From NCBI GenBank assembly GCA_027483795.1, contig JAIXTT010000014.1, positions 1 through 64,000 on the forward strand: a DNA stretch of 64,000 bases, read 5' to 3'. Source of the stretch: Hyphomicrobiales bacterium. Lineage in GTDB: Bacteria; Pseudomonadota; Alphaproteobacteria; Rhizobiales; Beijerinckiaceae. Made by a program: the position numbers and the translations under genes. Below, one piece after another: positions 43,371 to 52,383 of the stretch. The notes below the pieces were generated by a model. It saw only the letters and a list, made by a program, of their open reading frames with translations. It was not told the origin of the DNA and ran no database searches. Position 1 is the first letter of the stretch. The number at the start of each line of letters is the position of its first letter.

Positions 43371-44023
43371 GGGCGCTGTCCTTCAAAAAGGTGAATGCAA
43401 AAGCAAAGAAGTACGAACTCGAGGCGCCGTCGACCGGACCAAGAGCGGATCAAGAGTAAGGATTTCAATGAGCCCGCCGCGGCGACGACCGACAGGATCG
43501 AACGGCGCTCCGGTGCATCAAGCATTCGGATCGCGGTGGATCGCCGTCAGTGGGGCGGGCAGGTCGTACGTTCGAGCGCGTTCAGCTCGTATTCGATTTT
43601 TGTTTCTTCATCGCCGCTTCCCCCAGATCGCTTTTGCGGTCGTTGCTCGACCGTTGCATGGACGCTCGTCCAAAAATGAGTGCCGATCAACAAATCACTG
43701 GTAGTAATTTTTCTGTCATAGAGAAAAATGCAATCACATGTTTCGTATCCGAGATTGATCGCTTTCTGCAATTCGAAAAGGTTTTATGTGCAGTGCACAA
43801 AAATAACGATTTTGATTATTTTCGTTTATTTCGATGGAGAATCTTCATGCAACTTTGAATTACGTGGTCTCAAATTGAGTATTGAAATTGGTGCCCAATA
43901 CGTCTTTCGATTGTGGCCAAGACGCATCCTTTGCCGGGATGCATGGCAGCGCATCTTGCCGGAAGAGATCATCGGAAGTTCCTTGCTTGGCGGTCCGGCC
44001 GCCCGAAGGTCGGCTTGCGGGGC
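43371..44023. other. Mixed-composition gene-free region upstream of the RTX gene
   Basis: This 653-nt stretch contains the RTX promoter on the minus strand. Positions about 43690-43900 are AT-rich. Frames of 60-140 codons exist on both strands but lack ribosome-binding sites, codon bias and recognisable motifs, so none is called. It marks the right boundary of the AT-rich RTX islet. Confidence 0.55.
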
Positions 44024-44896
44024 TCAGGCGGGTTTTACGCGGGCGAGGCCGATGCCGCTGACGGCCACGACGACCGCGCCGATCATGGCCGCGGCGGCCG
44101 GGACCTCGCCGAAGACCAGGAAGCCGAGAAGCGTCGCCCAGACGATCTGCGTATAGAGCATCGGCGCGACCACGGCCGTCGGGGCGCGGCGGAAGGCGCC
44201 CGTGGCGAGGATATGCGCGGACGTGCCGAGAACGCCGGCGATCGCCAGCAGACCCAGGCTTTCCAGCGGCAGGGGCTCGTAGACGAAGGGCAGAGCCGCG
44301 CCCGTCAGGACGGTCGCCGAGGCGGCGGACCAGAAGACGGAGGTGAGCGGCGCGTCCTTGCGGCCGACGAAACGGGTGAGGACGTAGAAGGTCGCGTTGC
44401 AGAGCGCCATGAGGAACGGGTAGATCAGAGCCCAAGTGAAATCGGGCGTTCCGGGCCTGAGCGCCACGAGCACCCCTGAAAATCCGAACAGGATCAGGCC
44501 CCATTGGATCGCCCGCGGCTTTTCGCCGAGGAAGGCGAGCGCGATCAGGCTCGCCATCAGGGGCGTCGAGAAGGTGATCGCATAGGTCTGCACCATCGGC
44601 AGCGCCAACAGCGCGAGCGTGATGAATCCCGTGGTACCGATCAGCAGCGCCCCGCGGATGCATTGCCGGACGGGATGATGCGTCCGGAACATGCCCGTCC
44701 CGAGCAGCGGAACGAGCGCAAGCATGAACAGGACCTGCGCGAGATTGCGCCCGAACAGCACCATGCCGAGACCGTGACGCGTCGCGAGGATCTTCAGGAC
44801 GGCGTCCAGCGCCGTGAAGCAGAGCGTGGCGCCCGCCATCATCAGAACGGCGGTTCCCGCCGCCGAACGCGCGGCGGGCGCCGCCGTCTCCGTCAA
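44024..44896 (-). CDS. EamA/DMT-family transporter
   Basis: A 290-residue protein with about ten hydrophobic segments arranged as two EamA repeats. The first repeat includes FTALDAVLKILATRHG and FLGEKPRAIQWGLILFGFSGV; the second ends with ATLLGFLVFGEVPAAAAMIGAVVVAVSG. EamA transporters move metabolites across the inner membrane; the substrate is unknown. The start is TTG at 44896, overlapping the SDR stop as TTGA with GAGGA 8 nt upstream. It is co-transcribed with the SDR and gntR genes. Confidence 0.9.
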   Translation of the reverse strand: MTETAAPAARSAAGTAVLMMAGATLCFTALDAVLKILATRHGLGMVLFGRNLAQVLFMLALVPLLGTGMFRTHHPVRQCIRGALLIGTTGFITLALLALPMVQTYAITFSTPLMASLIALAFLGEKPRAIQWGLILFGFSGVLVALRPGTPDFTWALIYPFLMALCNATFYVLTRFVGRKDAPLTSVFWSAASATVLTGAALPFVYEPLPLESLGLLAIAGVLGTSAHILATGAFRRAPTAVVAPMLYTQIVWATLLGFLVFGEVPAAAAMIGAVVVAVSGIGLARVKPA

Positions 44897-45669
44897 CCGA
44901 GCATCCTCGTATCGCCGTCGACGGAGATGGCCTGCCCGGAGATGGTGCGGCCGCGGGGGCTCGCCATGAACACGATCTGATCGGCGAGCTGCTGCGGCGT
45001 CACATACTCCTTGATGGAGGTGAAGGAGAAGGCGATCGTCTCCATCTCCTTGAAGGAAATGCCGCGCTGCTGCGCCTTCGCTTCCAGAACGCGGCGCTGA
45101 CGGTCACCCGCCACGAGACCCGGCAGGATCGCATTGACGCGGATGCCGTCGTCGCCGAGCTCGATCGCGAGCGACTTGGTGAAGCCGATGACGCCCCATT
45201 TCGCCGCGGCATAGGGCGACCGCATCGCGAAGCCGTGCTTGCCCGCCGCCGACGAGAGATTGACGATCGAGGCGTTGGCGCTCTTGCGCAGATGAGGGAT
45301 GGCGAGGCGCGCACAGTTGAACTGGCTCGTGAGGCAGACCTCGATGCAGCGATCCCAATCCTCGGGATTGATCTCCTCGACGCGCCCCGTCGGTCCCGCG
45401 ATGCCCGCATTGTTCACGAGCACGTCGAGACCGCCGAGCCCGGACAGCGCGTCGTCGAACAGGCGCTTCACCTGCTCCCGATCCGCGACGTCGGTGCGGG
45501 AGGCTGCGAGTGCGGGATCCGACGTCTTCAGCGCCGCAAGCGCACCCTCGTCGACGTCGCAGACATGCACCCTCGCCCCTTCGCGCACGAAGGCGCGGGC
45601 GATTTCGAGGCCGATGCCGTTCGCGCCGGCCGTGACGAGGACGCGCAGCCCCTTGATGTCGAGATCCAT
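44893..45669 (-). CDS. SDR-family oxidoreductase
   Basis: A 258-residue classical SDR with TAGANGIGLEIA near residue 13, NNAG, the catalytic Ser in NLSSAAG, the YAAAK motif (Tyr and Lys present), and VNAILPGLVAG. GGGAGG lies 4 nt before the ATG at 45669. It lies between an EamA permease and a GntR regulator. Next to the divergent 3-hydroxyacyl-dehydrogenase and BKACE genes it may oxidise a hydroxy acid. Confidence 0.9.
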   Translation of the reverse strand: MDLDIKGLRVLVTAGANGIGLEIARAFVREGARVHVCDVDEGALAALKTSDPALAASRTDVADREQVKRLFDDALSGLGGLDVLVNNAGIAGPTGRVEEINPEDWDRCIEVCLTSQFNCARLAIPHLRKSANASIVNLSSAAGKHGFAMRSPYAAAKWGVIGFTKSLAIELGDDGIRVNAILPGLVAGDRQRRVLEAKAQQRGISFKEMETIAFSFTSIKEYVTPQQLADQIVFMASPRGRTISGQAISVDGDTRMLG

Positions 45670-45683
45670 GATGCCTCCCAGTA

Positions 45684-46424
45684 TCAGTCGCCGTCGGGCA
45701 GGCCGCCGCGGGACAAGATGAATTCGGCCGCGCCGGCGATGTCGGCCGCGATCGCGACGCGTGCGGCGACCGGATCGCCCTCGCGGATCGCAGCCAGAGC
45801 GGCGGCGTGGTAGCCGGCCGCGCCGCCGGACTGCACGCGTTCCGGATTGGCGCGCAGATCGAGATTGATCACGGGCCCGACCTTGAGCCAGAGCGCGCGG
45901 ATGATGTCGATCAAAGCCGGTGATTTCGCAGCGGTATAGACGGCGAAATGAAAGTCCTTGTTGAGCTCGACGGCGCGCGAAAGATCCGGGCGCAGGATGC
46001 GGCCCTCCGCCGCGAAGGCGGCCTCCCGGTCCGCGATCGCCGCGAGATCGGAGGCGCATCGATGTCTCGCCGCTTCGGCCGCCGCATAACCTTCGACCTC
46101 GACGCGGACGCGCGTGAGGTCCCTGAAACGCGCCGCCGTGAGCACCGGCACGCGGACGGCCCGGTTCGGCGTCACCTCGAGCGCTTGATCCGCGACGAGT
46201 CGGGTCACCGCTTCCCGAATGGGCATCATGGACACGCCGAGCGCATCCGCCGTCGAGCGCAGCGACACCTTGTCGCCGGGCGTCAGGCGACCGGAAATCA
46301 GCAGGTCCGAAAGGCGTTCATACGCCAGATCCGCAAGGGTTTTGCGGCCGAGCGGTGCGCCTTCCGTGATGGCGACGGGAACGGTCACGATTCCGGTCCG
46401 TTGGTGATGCGGGGGACTCGACAA
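45684..46424 (-). CDS. GntR-family (FCD) transcriptional regulator
   Basis: A 246-residue regulator with an N-terminal winged helix (VSLRSTADALGVSMMPIREAVTRLV) and a C-terminal FCD helical domain (ELNKDFHFAVYTAA and YHAAALAAIREGD with candidate metal ligands). It is divergent from the livK operon and heads the gntR-SDR-eamA run. A perfect 12-bp palindrome in the intergenic region is the likely operator. Confidence 0.92.
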   Translation of the reverse strand: MSSPPHHQRTGIVTVPVAITEGAPLGRKTLADLAYERLSDLLISGRLTPGDKVSLRSTADALGVSMMPIREAVTRLVADQALEVTPNRAVRVPVLTAARFRDLTRVRVEVEGYAAAEAARHRCASDLAAIADREAAFAAEGRILRPDLSRAVELNKDFHFAVYTAAKSPALIDIIRALWLKVGPVINLDLRANPERVQSGGAAGYHAAALAAIREGDPVAARVAIAADIAGAAEFILSRGGLPDGD

Positions 46425-46448
46425 TCAACGAATTCTTGGTCACGCTAA

Positions 46449-46460
46449 CTGTGATCACAG
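46449..46460. promoter_or_regulatory. Candidate GntR/FCD operator (perfect palindrome)
   Basis: CTGTGATCACAG is a perfect 12-bp palindrome located 24 nt upstream of the gntR start and about 100 nt upstream of livK. It has the TGTGATCACA core seen in operators of FCD-type regulators. Its position suits both autoregulation and control of the transporter operon. Confidence 0.6.
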
Positions 46461-46563
46461 ATCACGGCAAGGCCGACGAACGTTCCAAGCAGAGAACGGA
46501 GGGGCCCGCCGAGGAAACGGCGCCGTCCGATTCGGACGGCGTCCGCAACAAGGGAGGGACTTC

Positions 46564-47817
46564 ATGTCTCGCGATATCGACATTTCCCGCCGCGGCCTTC
46601 TGAAGGGCGTCGGCGGTGCGGCTCTCGTCGCCGGCATCGGCATGCCCGCGATCGTCCACGCCCAGTCCGAAGCGATCCGCATCGGTCATCTCACGCCGCG
46701 CACGGGCTTCCTCGGTCCGCTGGGCGAATATGCGGTGATGGCCGCCGACCTCGCGGTCGAAGAGATCAACGCGGCGGGCGGCGTCCTCGGCCGCAAGATC
46801 GAGATTCTGAAGGAAGATTCGGTCAATCCGCAGACCGCTTCGACCAAGGCCGACCGCATGGTGGAGCGCGACAAGGTCGCCTGCATCGTCGGTGAAATCT
46901 CGTCGGCCTCCTGCCTGACCATCGCGCAGGTCGCGCAGCGCACGAAGACTCTGTTCTTCAATACGGGCGGCAATTCCGACGCGCTCCGTTCGACGGACTG
47001 CAAGCGCTACATGTTCCACGTCGAGTCGCAGAACTCGATGTATGTGAAGTCGGTCGGCCGTTCCTTCCTTCAGGCCGGCATGGTGAAGGGCAAGAAGTGG
47101 TACTCGCTGACCGCCGACTACGCCTTCGGCCATGACCTGCTGAAGGTCGCCAAGCGCTTCATGGAAGGCAACGGCGGCCAGTTCGCCGGCGACGAGCTGA
47201 TCCCGACCGACGCCACGGACTTCTCGTCCTACCTGCTGAAGATCCGCAATGCGCGGCCCGACCTGGTCATCATCAACCTCGCCGGCGCGCAGACCACGAA
47301 CTTCCTGAAGCAGTATTCCGAATTCGGCCTGACCTTCCCGGTCGGCGGCTTCGGCTTCGACACCGCGCTCGCCTGGGCGGCGGGCAAGGGGAACTTCGTC
47401 GGCACCTGGCCCGTCGTGTGGCACCACCTGCTCGACACGCCCGGCTCGAAGAAGTTCGTCGCCGACTTCACCAAGAAGTACAACAAGCCGCCGGAGAACC
47501 AGGCTTGGGGCGATTACGTCGCGATGAAGATCGTGGCGCGCGCCATGGCCGAGACCAAGTCGACGGACTCGACCAAGATCCTCGAATTCCTCGAAAGCGG
47601 CGCGAAGTTCGACGTGCTGAAGACCCGCGAGGGCTATTTCCGCAAGTCGGACCACCAGCTGATGCACGAGATGTACGCGGTCACGGCGCTGCCCGCCGCG
47701 CAGATCAAGAATCAGTGGGACATCTTCTCCTCGTCCGGCCCGGTTCCCGGCCCGACCGAGCCGCTCGAAGCCATCGCTTCGACGCCGGAAGAAGCCGTCT
47801 GCACCTTCTCGGCCTGA
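46564..47817 (+). CDS. livK: Branched-chain amino-acid-type ABC transporter substrate-binding protein
   Basis: A 417-residue type I periplasmic binding protein. It has a twin-arginine signal (SRRGLLKGVGGAALVAG, cleaved after VHAQ), then IRIGHLTPRTGFLGPLGEY, GVLGRKIEIL, TDFSSYLLKIRNARPD and NQAWGDYVAMKI. Tat export of a Liv-type binding protein occurs in this group. The ligand may be an amino acid, amide or quaternary amine such as carnitine, judging from the downstream enzymes. It is the first gene of the liv operon and is followed by a strong hairpin. Confidence 0.92.
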   Translation: MSRDIDISRRGLLKGVGGAALVAGIGMPAIVHAQSEAIRIGHLTPRTGFLGPLGEYAVMAADLAVEEINAAGGVLGRKIEILKEDSVNPQTASTKADRMVERDKVACIVGEISSASCLTIAQVAQRTKTLFFNTGGNSDALRSTDCKRYMFHVESQNSMYVKSVGRSFLQAGMVKGKKWYSLTADYAFGHDLLKVAKRFMEGNGGQFAGDELIPTDATDFSSYLLKIRNARPDLVIINLAGAQTTNFLKQYSEFGLTFPVGGFGFDTALAWAAGKGNFVGTWPVVWHHLLDTPGSKKFVADFTKKYNKPPENQAWGDYVAMKIVARAMAETKSTDSTKILEFLESGAKFDVLKTREGYFRKSDHQLMHEMYAVTALPAAQIKNQWDIFSSSGPVPGPTEPLEAIASTPEEAVCTFSA

Positions 47818-47830
47818 TCATCGTCGATCC

Positions 47831-47857
47831 GCGCTCCCCGGACCTTCCGGGGAGCGC
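47831..47857 (+). terminator. Hairpin after livK (possible attenuator)
   Basis: A perfect 12-bp stem GCGCTCCCCGGA / TCCGGGGAGCGC with a 3-nt loop sits 13 nt after the livK stop. There is no U-tract, so it probably stabilises or partially terminates the livK message, giving excess binding protein over permease. Confidence 0.55.
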
Positions 47858-47908
47858 TCCCTTCGCCCGTCCTGCCGCCTTCGAGGGCGGCCCGAATCGG
47901 GGTTATCC

Positions 47909-48787
47909 GTGTCGACCATTCTTCTTTTGCAGCAGGTGCTGAACGGCCTGCTCGACGGCGTCTATTACCTGCTGATCGCGCTGGGCCTGTCGCTGATCTT
48001 CTCGCTCGGCGGCATCGTCAACCTTGCGCACGGCGCGTTCTATGCGATCGGCGCCTACATCACCCTCGTGATCTCGCCCTATGTCGGCTTCGGCGGCGCA
48101 CTCATCATCTCGCCCGTCGCGGTCGCCCTTTTGGGCATGTTGTTCGAGCGGTTTCTGTTCAAAAGATTTTATCGAGCGGACCCGATCTTATCCCTGCTGC
48201 TGACCTTCGGCCTGTCGCTCGTGGCCGAACAGGGTCTCCGCATGATCTTCGGCGCGCCGCCGCTGTCCTACACCATCCCGCAATGGCTGAAGGGGCAGGT
48301 GTTCATCGGCGATTTCGTCTACTCCTTCTATCGCACGGTGCTTCTCGGCATCGCGGCGGCCTGCGTCGTGGCGCTCTGGTTCCTGCTCAACAAGACCTCC
48401 TTCGGCCGCGTCGTGCGGGCGGGCGTGCAGAACCCCGACATGGTGGGCGCGCTCGGCATCTCGCTGCAGCCCTACATGGCGGGCGTGGCCGGCCTCGGCA
48501 TCGGCCTCGCGGGTCTCGCGGGCGTGCTGCTCGCGCCGATCTATTCCGTGCATCCCGCGATGGGGAACGAGATCATCACTCCGGCCTTCGTCGTCGTCGT
48601 CATCGGCGGTCTCGGCTCCTTCTGGGGCGTGGTCGTGGCCGCGCTTCTCGTGGGCCTCGTGAAGGGCGTGATGATCGGGATCGGCTATTCCGCCGCATCG
48701 ACCGCCGCGATCTATCTCCTGATGCTTCTCGTGCTCCTGTTCCGGCCGCGCGGCCTGTTCGGCGAGCGCATCACCCGCTTCGAGTGA
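47909..48787 (+). CDS. livH: ABC transporter permease LivH-type
   Basis: A 292-residue permease with the LivH pattern: LLQQVLNGLLDGVYYLLIALGLSL, GIVNLAHGAFYAIGAY, LLLTFGLSLVAEQGLRM, GRVVRAGVQNPDMVGALGIS and VVVIGGLGSFWG. It starts with GTG at 47909. It pairs with the LivM domain of the fused downstream protein to form the membrane channel. Confidence 0.95.
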   Translation: MSTILLLQQVLNGLLDGVYYLLIALGLSLIFSLGGIVNLAHGAFYAIGAYITLVISPYVGFGGALIISPVAVALLGMLFERFLFKRFYRADPILSLLLTFGLSLVAEQGLRMIFGAPPLSYTIPQWLKGQVFIGDFVYSFYRTVLLGIAAACVVALWFLLNKTSFGRVVRAGVQNPDMVGALGISLQPYMAGVAGLGIGLAGLAGVLLAPIYSVHPAMGNEIITPAFVVVVIGGLGSFWGVVVAALLVGLVKGVMIGIGYSAASTAAIYLLMLLVLLFRPRGLFGERITRFE

Positions 48788-48796
48788 GCGCACGCC

Positions 48797-51319
48797 ATGT
48801 TCTCGAACCGCTTCCCCGCCTCGCTTCTCATCGCCGTCACGGGCGTGCTCGTCCTGCCTCCCGTGCTGCTCGCGATGGGCCTGACCATGACCTCGGCCAC
48901 CGAGGTCGTCATCTTCGCCATGGCCTGCATGGCGCTGAACATCCTCGTCGGCTGGACGGGCCTCGTCTCCTTCGGCCACGGCGCATGGTTCGGGCTCGCC
49001 GCCTATGCGGCGGGCATCGTGCAGCGCGAATTCATGCCCGGTTCGTTCTTCGGCCCGGCGCTGATCGCATTGGCGATCGTCGCGGTGATCTCGACGGCCT
49101 TCGGCGCGCTGATCCTGCGCCGTCGCGGCGTCTATTTCTCGCTGCTGACGCTCGCGCTGTCGGCCATGCTGTTCGTCGTGGCCTTCCGCTGGACGGACGT
49201 CACGGGCGGCGAGAACGGGCTCGGGGGCATCACGCGTCCCGAATATTTCGGCTGGAACCTCGAACGTTCCACGAATTTCTACTGGTTCGTGGCCGCGCTC
49301 GGGATCGCGGTGGTCTACGGACTGCACCGGTTCCACAACTCACCGGTCGGCACGGTGCTCGTCGCGATCCGCGAAAACGAGCAGCGCGCGCGCTTTCTCG
49401 GCTATCCGACCGATCGCTACAAGCTCGTCGCCTTCGCTCTTTCGGCCACCGTCACGGGCCTCGCGGGCATTCTGCTGCTTTACAAGAACCGCATGACCTC
49501 CGCCGAGCCGATTTCGGTGGCCTTCTCCGGCGAACTTCTTGCCATGGTCGTCATCGGCGGCATGCGGAGCTTCCTCGGGCCCGCGCTGGGCGCGTTGTTC
49601 TACGTTCTCTTCCGCGAGTTCCTGTCGATCTACACCGAGAACTGGCTGTTCTGGTTCGGCCTGTTGTTCGTCGCCTTCATCGTCTTCTCGCCGGAAGGCC
49701 TCGTGGGCGTCGCGGGACGCCTTCTTGCGCCCTTCCGCAAGAAGGTGGTCGAGGACGCCGCCATGGCCGGGCGCAAGATCGAGGAACTGCCCCTCCCCGA
49801 CTTCCTGAAGCCGAAGAGCGCGCTCGAAGGCCCGATCCTCGAAGCGCATGGAATCGTGAAGCACTTCGGCGGCATCAAGGCGGTTCAGGGCGTCGACATC
49901 ACGATGCGCGACCGCACGCTGCATGCGTTGATCGGCCCCAACGGTGCGGGCAAGACGACGGCGTTCAACCTGTTGTCCGGCATGTTCGCACCGGATACGG
50001 GACGCGTCGTCCTGATGGACAAAGCCATCGGCGGCATGACGCCGGAAAAGATCGCGGAAAGCGGAATCGGGCGATCCTTCCAGATCACCAACCTGTTCCC
50101 CGCCCTGACCGTCGAGGAGAACATCCGCCTCGCCGTCCAGGCCCGGCATTCGGAGCGTTTCGCCATGTGGCGGGGCGCGCTCTCCATCGACTCGGTCAAC
50201 GCCGAAACGCGGGAGGTGGTCCGCTATCTCGGCGTCGCGGGCATCGAACATGCCGAGGCGGGGTCGCTCTCCTACGGCGGTCAGCGTTTGCTGGACATGG
50301 GCCTCGCGCTCGCCTCCGCGCCGCGCGTTCTGCTGCTCGACGAGCCCCTCGCGGGCCTCGCCGCCGCGGAGCGCGTGCGCATCGGCAACATCATCAAGCG
50401 CATCTCGTCCGACGTCCCCGTGCTCCTCGTGGAGCACGACATCGACCGCGTCTTCCAATTGGCCGATCACGTCACCGTGATGAACGAGGGACGCGTTCTC
50501 CTCGACGGCACCGTGGAGGAGGCCCGGACGAGTCCGAAGGTGCAGGAAGTCTATATCGGTTCCGGGTCGGCGACCGTCGCCGCCAAGCCGCGGGAAACCG
50601 CGGCTCGGGCGGAATCGCTGCTGACCCTCGAAGGGATCAACACCTTCTACGGCAAGAGCCACATCATCAACGGCGTCACCATGACCGTTCACCAGAACGA
50701 GATCGTGGCGCTGCTAGGGCGCAACGGTGCGGGCAAGTCGACGCTGCTCAAGACGATCACGGGCATCGCGCCCGCGGCGTCAGGCTCGATGAAGCTCGGC
50801 GGGATCGAACTGGTCGGCAAGTCCTCGGCGGAGATCGCCCGGCTCGGAGTCGGCTTCGTGCCGCAGGGCCGCGGCCTCTTCGCGGGCATGACCGTGGCCC
50901 AGAATCTCGAACTCGGCAGCCTGAAGCGACGGACGGGCAACGGCATCCATTGGGAAATGGAGCGGATCTACGAGTACTTCCCGCGCATCCGCGAACGGCT
51001 CGAAAGCCCGGCCGACTATCTCTCGGGCGGCGAGCAGCAGATGGTTGCGGTCGCCCGCGCCCTTTCGGGCGACGTGCGGGTGCTGCTGCTCGACGAACCC
51101 TTCGAGGGCCTTGCGCCCGCGATCGTGGAGCAGCTCTTCGAAAGCTTCGACAAGCTCCGCAAGGAGGTCGCGATCGTGATCGTGGATCACAATCTCGATC
51201 TTGCTTTGGCTTTGTCCGACAGCACGGTCGCCCTCGAACGTGGTCAGGTCATGCATACCGGACCCTCGAAAGCGTTGAAGGACGATCTCGATCTGCGTCG
51301 TAAGGTGTTGTGGCTGTAA
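48797..51319 (+). CDS. Fused LivM-LivG-LivF ABC transporter protein
   Basis: One 840-residue frame contains three subunits in order. The LivM permease spans about 1-315 (NILVGWTGLVSFGHGAWFG, ENEQRARFLGY, MVVIGGMRSFLGPALGA). The LivG-type ATPase spans about 335-585 (Walker A GPNGAGKT, signature LSYGGQ, Walker B VLLLDEPLAGL). The LivF-type ATPase spans about 600-840 (Walker A GRNGAGKS, signature LSGGEQQ, Walker B VLLLDEPFEGL). The linkers carry no stop or frameshift. These are normally two or three separate proteins. The fusion fixes a 1:1:1 ratio. It follows livH by 9 nt. Confidence 0.95.
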   Translation: MFSNRFPASLLIAVTGVLVLPPVLLAMGLTMTSATEVVIFAMACMALNILVGWTGLVSFGHGAWFGLAAYAAGIVQREFMPGSFFGPALIALAIVAVISTAFGALILRRRGVYFSLLTLALSAMLFVVAFRWTDVTGGENGLGGITRPEYFGWNLERSTNFYWFVAALGIAVVYGLHRFHNSPVGTVLVAIRENEQRARFLGYPTDRYKLVAFALSATVTGLAGILLLYKNRMTSAEPISVAFSGELLAMVVIGGMRSFLGPALGALFYVLFREFLSIYTENWLFWFGLLFVAFIVFSPEGLVGVAGRLLAPFRKKVVEDAAMAGRKIEELPLPDFLKPKSALEGPILEAHGIVKHFGGIKAVQGVDITMRDRTLHALIGPNGAGKTTAFNLLSGMFAPDTGRVVLMDKAIGGMTPEKIAESGIGRSFQITNLFPALTVEENIRLAVQARHSERFAMWRGALSIDSVNAETREVVRYLGVAGIEHAEAGSLSYGGQRLLDMGLALASAPRVLLLDEPLAGLAAAERVRIGNIIKRISSDVPVLLVEHDIDRVFQLADHVTVMNEGRVLLDGTVEEARTSPKVQEVYIGSGSATVAAKPRETAARAESLLTLEGINTFYGKSHIINGVTMTVHQNEIVALLGRNGAGKSTLLKTITGIAPAASGSMKLGGIELVGKSSAEIARLGVGFVPQGRGLFAGMTVAQNLELGSLKRRTGNGIHWEMERIYEYFPRIRERLESPADYLSGGEQQMVAVARALSGDVRVLLLDEPFEGLAPAIVEQLFESFDKLRKEVAIVIVDHNLDLALALSDSTVALERGQVMHTGPSKALKDDLDLRRKVLWL

Positions 51320-51427
51320 CGGCGCATAAGGGGGACCGCATGTCGTTGCGGTCGGCGAAACCCGCCGCGTGACGACATCGAGGGAAGGACGGGCCTGACG
51401 GGCCGGGGGAATTCGAAAAGGCGTGAC

Positions 51428-52366
51428 ATGACGGAAACGAACAAGACGGTCGCGATCGTCGGCTCAGGCCTCATCGGACGCGCATGGGCCTCGATCTTCG
51501 CGCGGGCGGGTTGGACCGTGAAGATGACCGACCCTCACGCTCCCACCCTCGCCGCCGCTCCGGCCGCGGTCCGCGAAGAGCTTCTGATGCTCGCGCGCCA
51601 CGGTCTCTGCGACGATCCCGAGGGTGCGGCCAAGCGCGTAAGCGCGGCCCCGAGCCTCGCCGCCGCCGTCGAGGGCGTGTCCTTCGTTCAGGAGAACGGA
51701 CCCGAAAGGCTCGACCTCAAAAAGACGATCTTCGCGGAACTCGACCGCCTCGCTCCGAAGGATGCGCTGCTCGTTTCGTCGACCTCCGCGATCGTCGCCT
51801 CGCTCTTCACGGAAGATCTCCCGGGCCGCGCACGCTGCCTCGTGGGACACCCGGTGAACCCGCCGCATCTCATCCCGCTCGTCGAATTGTGCGGCGCGCC
51901 GTGGACTGCGCCCGAAGCCGTCGAACGGGCGCGGGCGATCTATGCCTCGATCGGCCAGTCGCCGATCACGGTGAAGAAGGAAGCCGACGGCTTCATCCTG
52001 AACCGGCTGCAGGGCGCCCTGCTCGCCGAAGCCTTCCGCCTGGTCGGCGAAGGTTACGTATCGGGCGAGGATCTCGACAAGACGCTGAAGGACGGGCTCG
52101 GTCTGCGCTGGTCCTTCATGGGGCCGCTCGAAACCATCGACCTCAATGCGCCCGGCGGCATCGCCGACTACTGCGCGCGCTATACGGGCTTCTACAAGCG
52201 TCTCGCGTCGGACCCGGCAACGCCTTCGGTCTATGACTCGCCCAATGCCGACCGCGTGATCGCGGAATGGCCGTATCCCGCGGAACCCGCGCGGATCGAG
52301 GCCGGCAGCCGTCGCCGCAACGAGCGCCTCGCCGCGCTCGCCGCACATAAACGTCAACAGCACTGA
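51428..52366 (+). CDS. 3-hydroxyacyl-CoA dehydrogenase-type enzyme (carnitine dehydrogenase / lambda-crystallin-like)
   Basis: A 312-residue NAD-binding dehydrogenase with VAIVGSGLIGRAWASIFARAG at the N-terminus (GxGxxG), FVQENGPERLDLKK, VSSTSAIVAS, the catalytic-His region VGHPVNPPHLIPLVELC, and FILNRLQGALLAEAFRLV. The single-domain length and the HPVNPPHL motif fit L-carnitine dehydrogenase, L-gulonate dehydrogenase or lambda-crystallin relatives rather than fatty-acid FadB/PaaH enzymes. It would oxidise a beta-hydroxy acid for the next gene, a beta-keto acid cleavage enzyme. Confidence 0.87.
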   Translation: MTETNKTVAIVGSGLIGRAWASIFARAGWTVKMTDPHAPTLAAAPAAVREELLMLARHGLCDDPEGAAKRVSAAPSLAAAVEGVSFVQENGPERLDLKKTIFAELDRLAPKDALLVSSTSAIVASLFTEDLPGRARCLVGHPVNPPHLIPLVELCGAPWTAPEAVERARAIYASIGQSPITVKKEADGFILNRLQGALLAEAFRLVGEGYVSGEDLDKTLKDGLGLRWSFMGPLETIDLNAPGGIADYCARYTGFYKRLASDPATPSVYDSPNADRVIAEWPYPAEPARIEAGSRRRNERLAALAAHKRQQH

Positions 52367-52383
52367 GGTCCGGGGAGGCCGTC

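Noticed and set aside
43369-43858. Several 75-110 codon frames upstream of the RTX gene
   Set aside because: They overlap each other on both strands, lack ribosome-binding sites and show no recognisable motif or codon bias.
46449-46460. CRP/FNR site reading of the TGTGATCACA palindrome
   Set aside because: The half-sites are directly adjacent, without the 6-nt spacer needed for CRP or the TTGAT half-sites of FNR. A GntR/FCD operator next to its own gene is the simpler reading.
48283-51303. Very long open frame (about 1006 codons) overlapping livH and livMGF in another frame
   Set aside because: Its translation is Arg/Gly/Ala-rich and motif-free, typical of a shadow frame in GC-rich coding DNA, while the other frame shows perfect Liv motifs.
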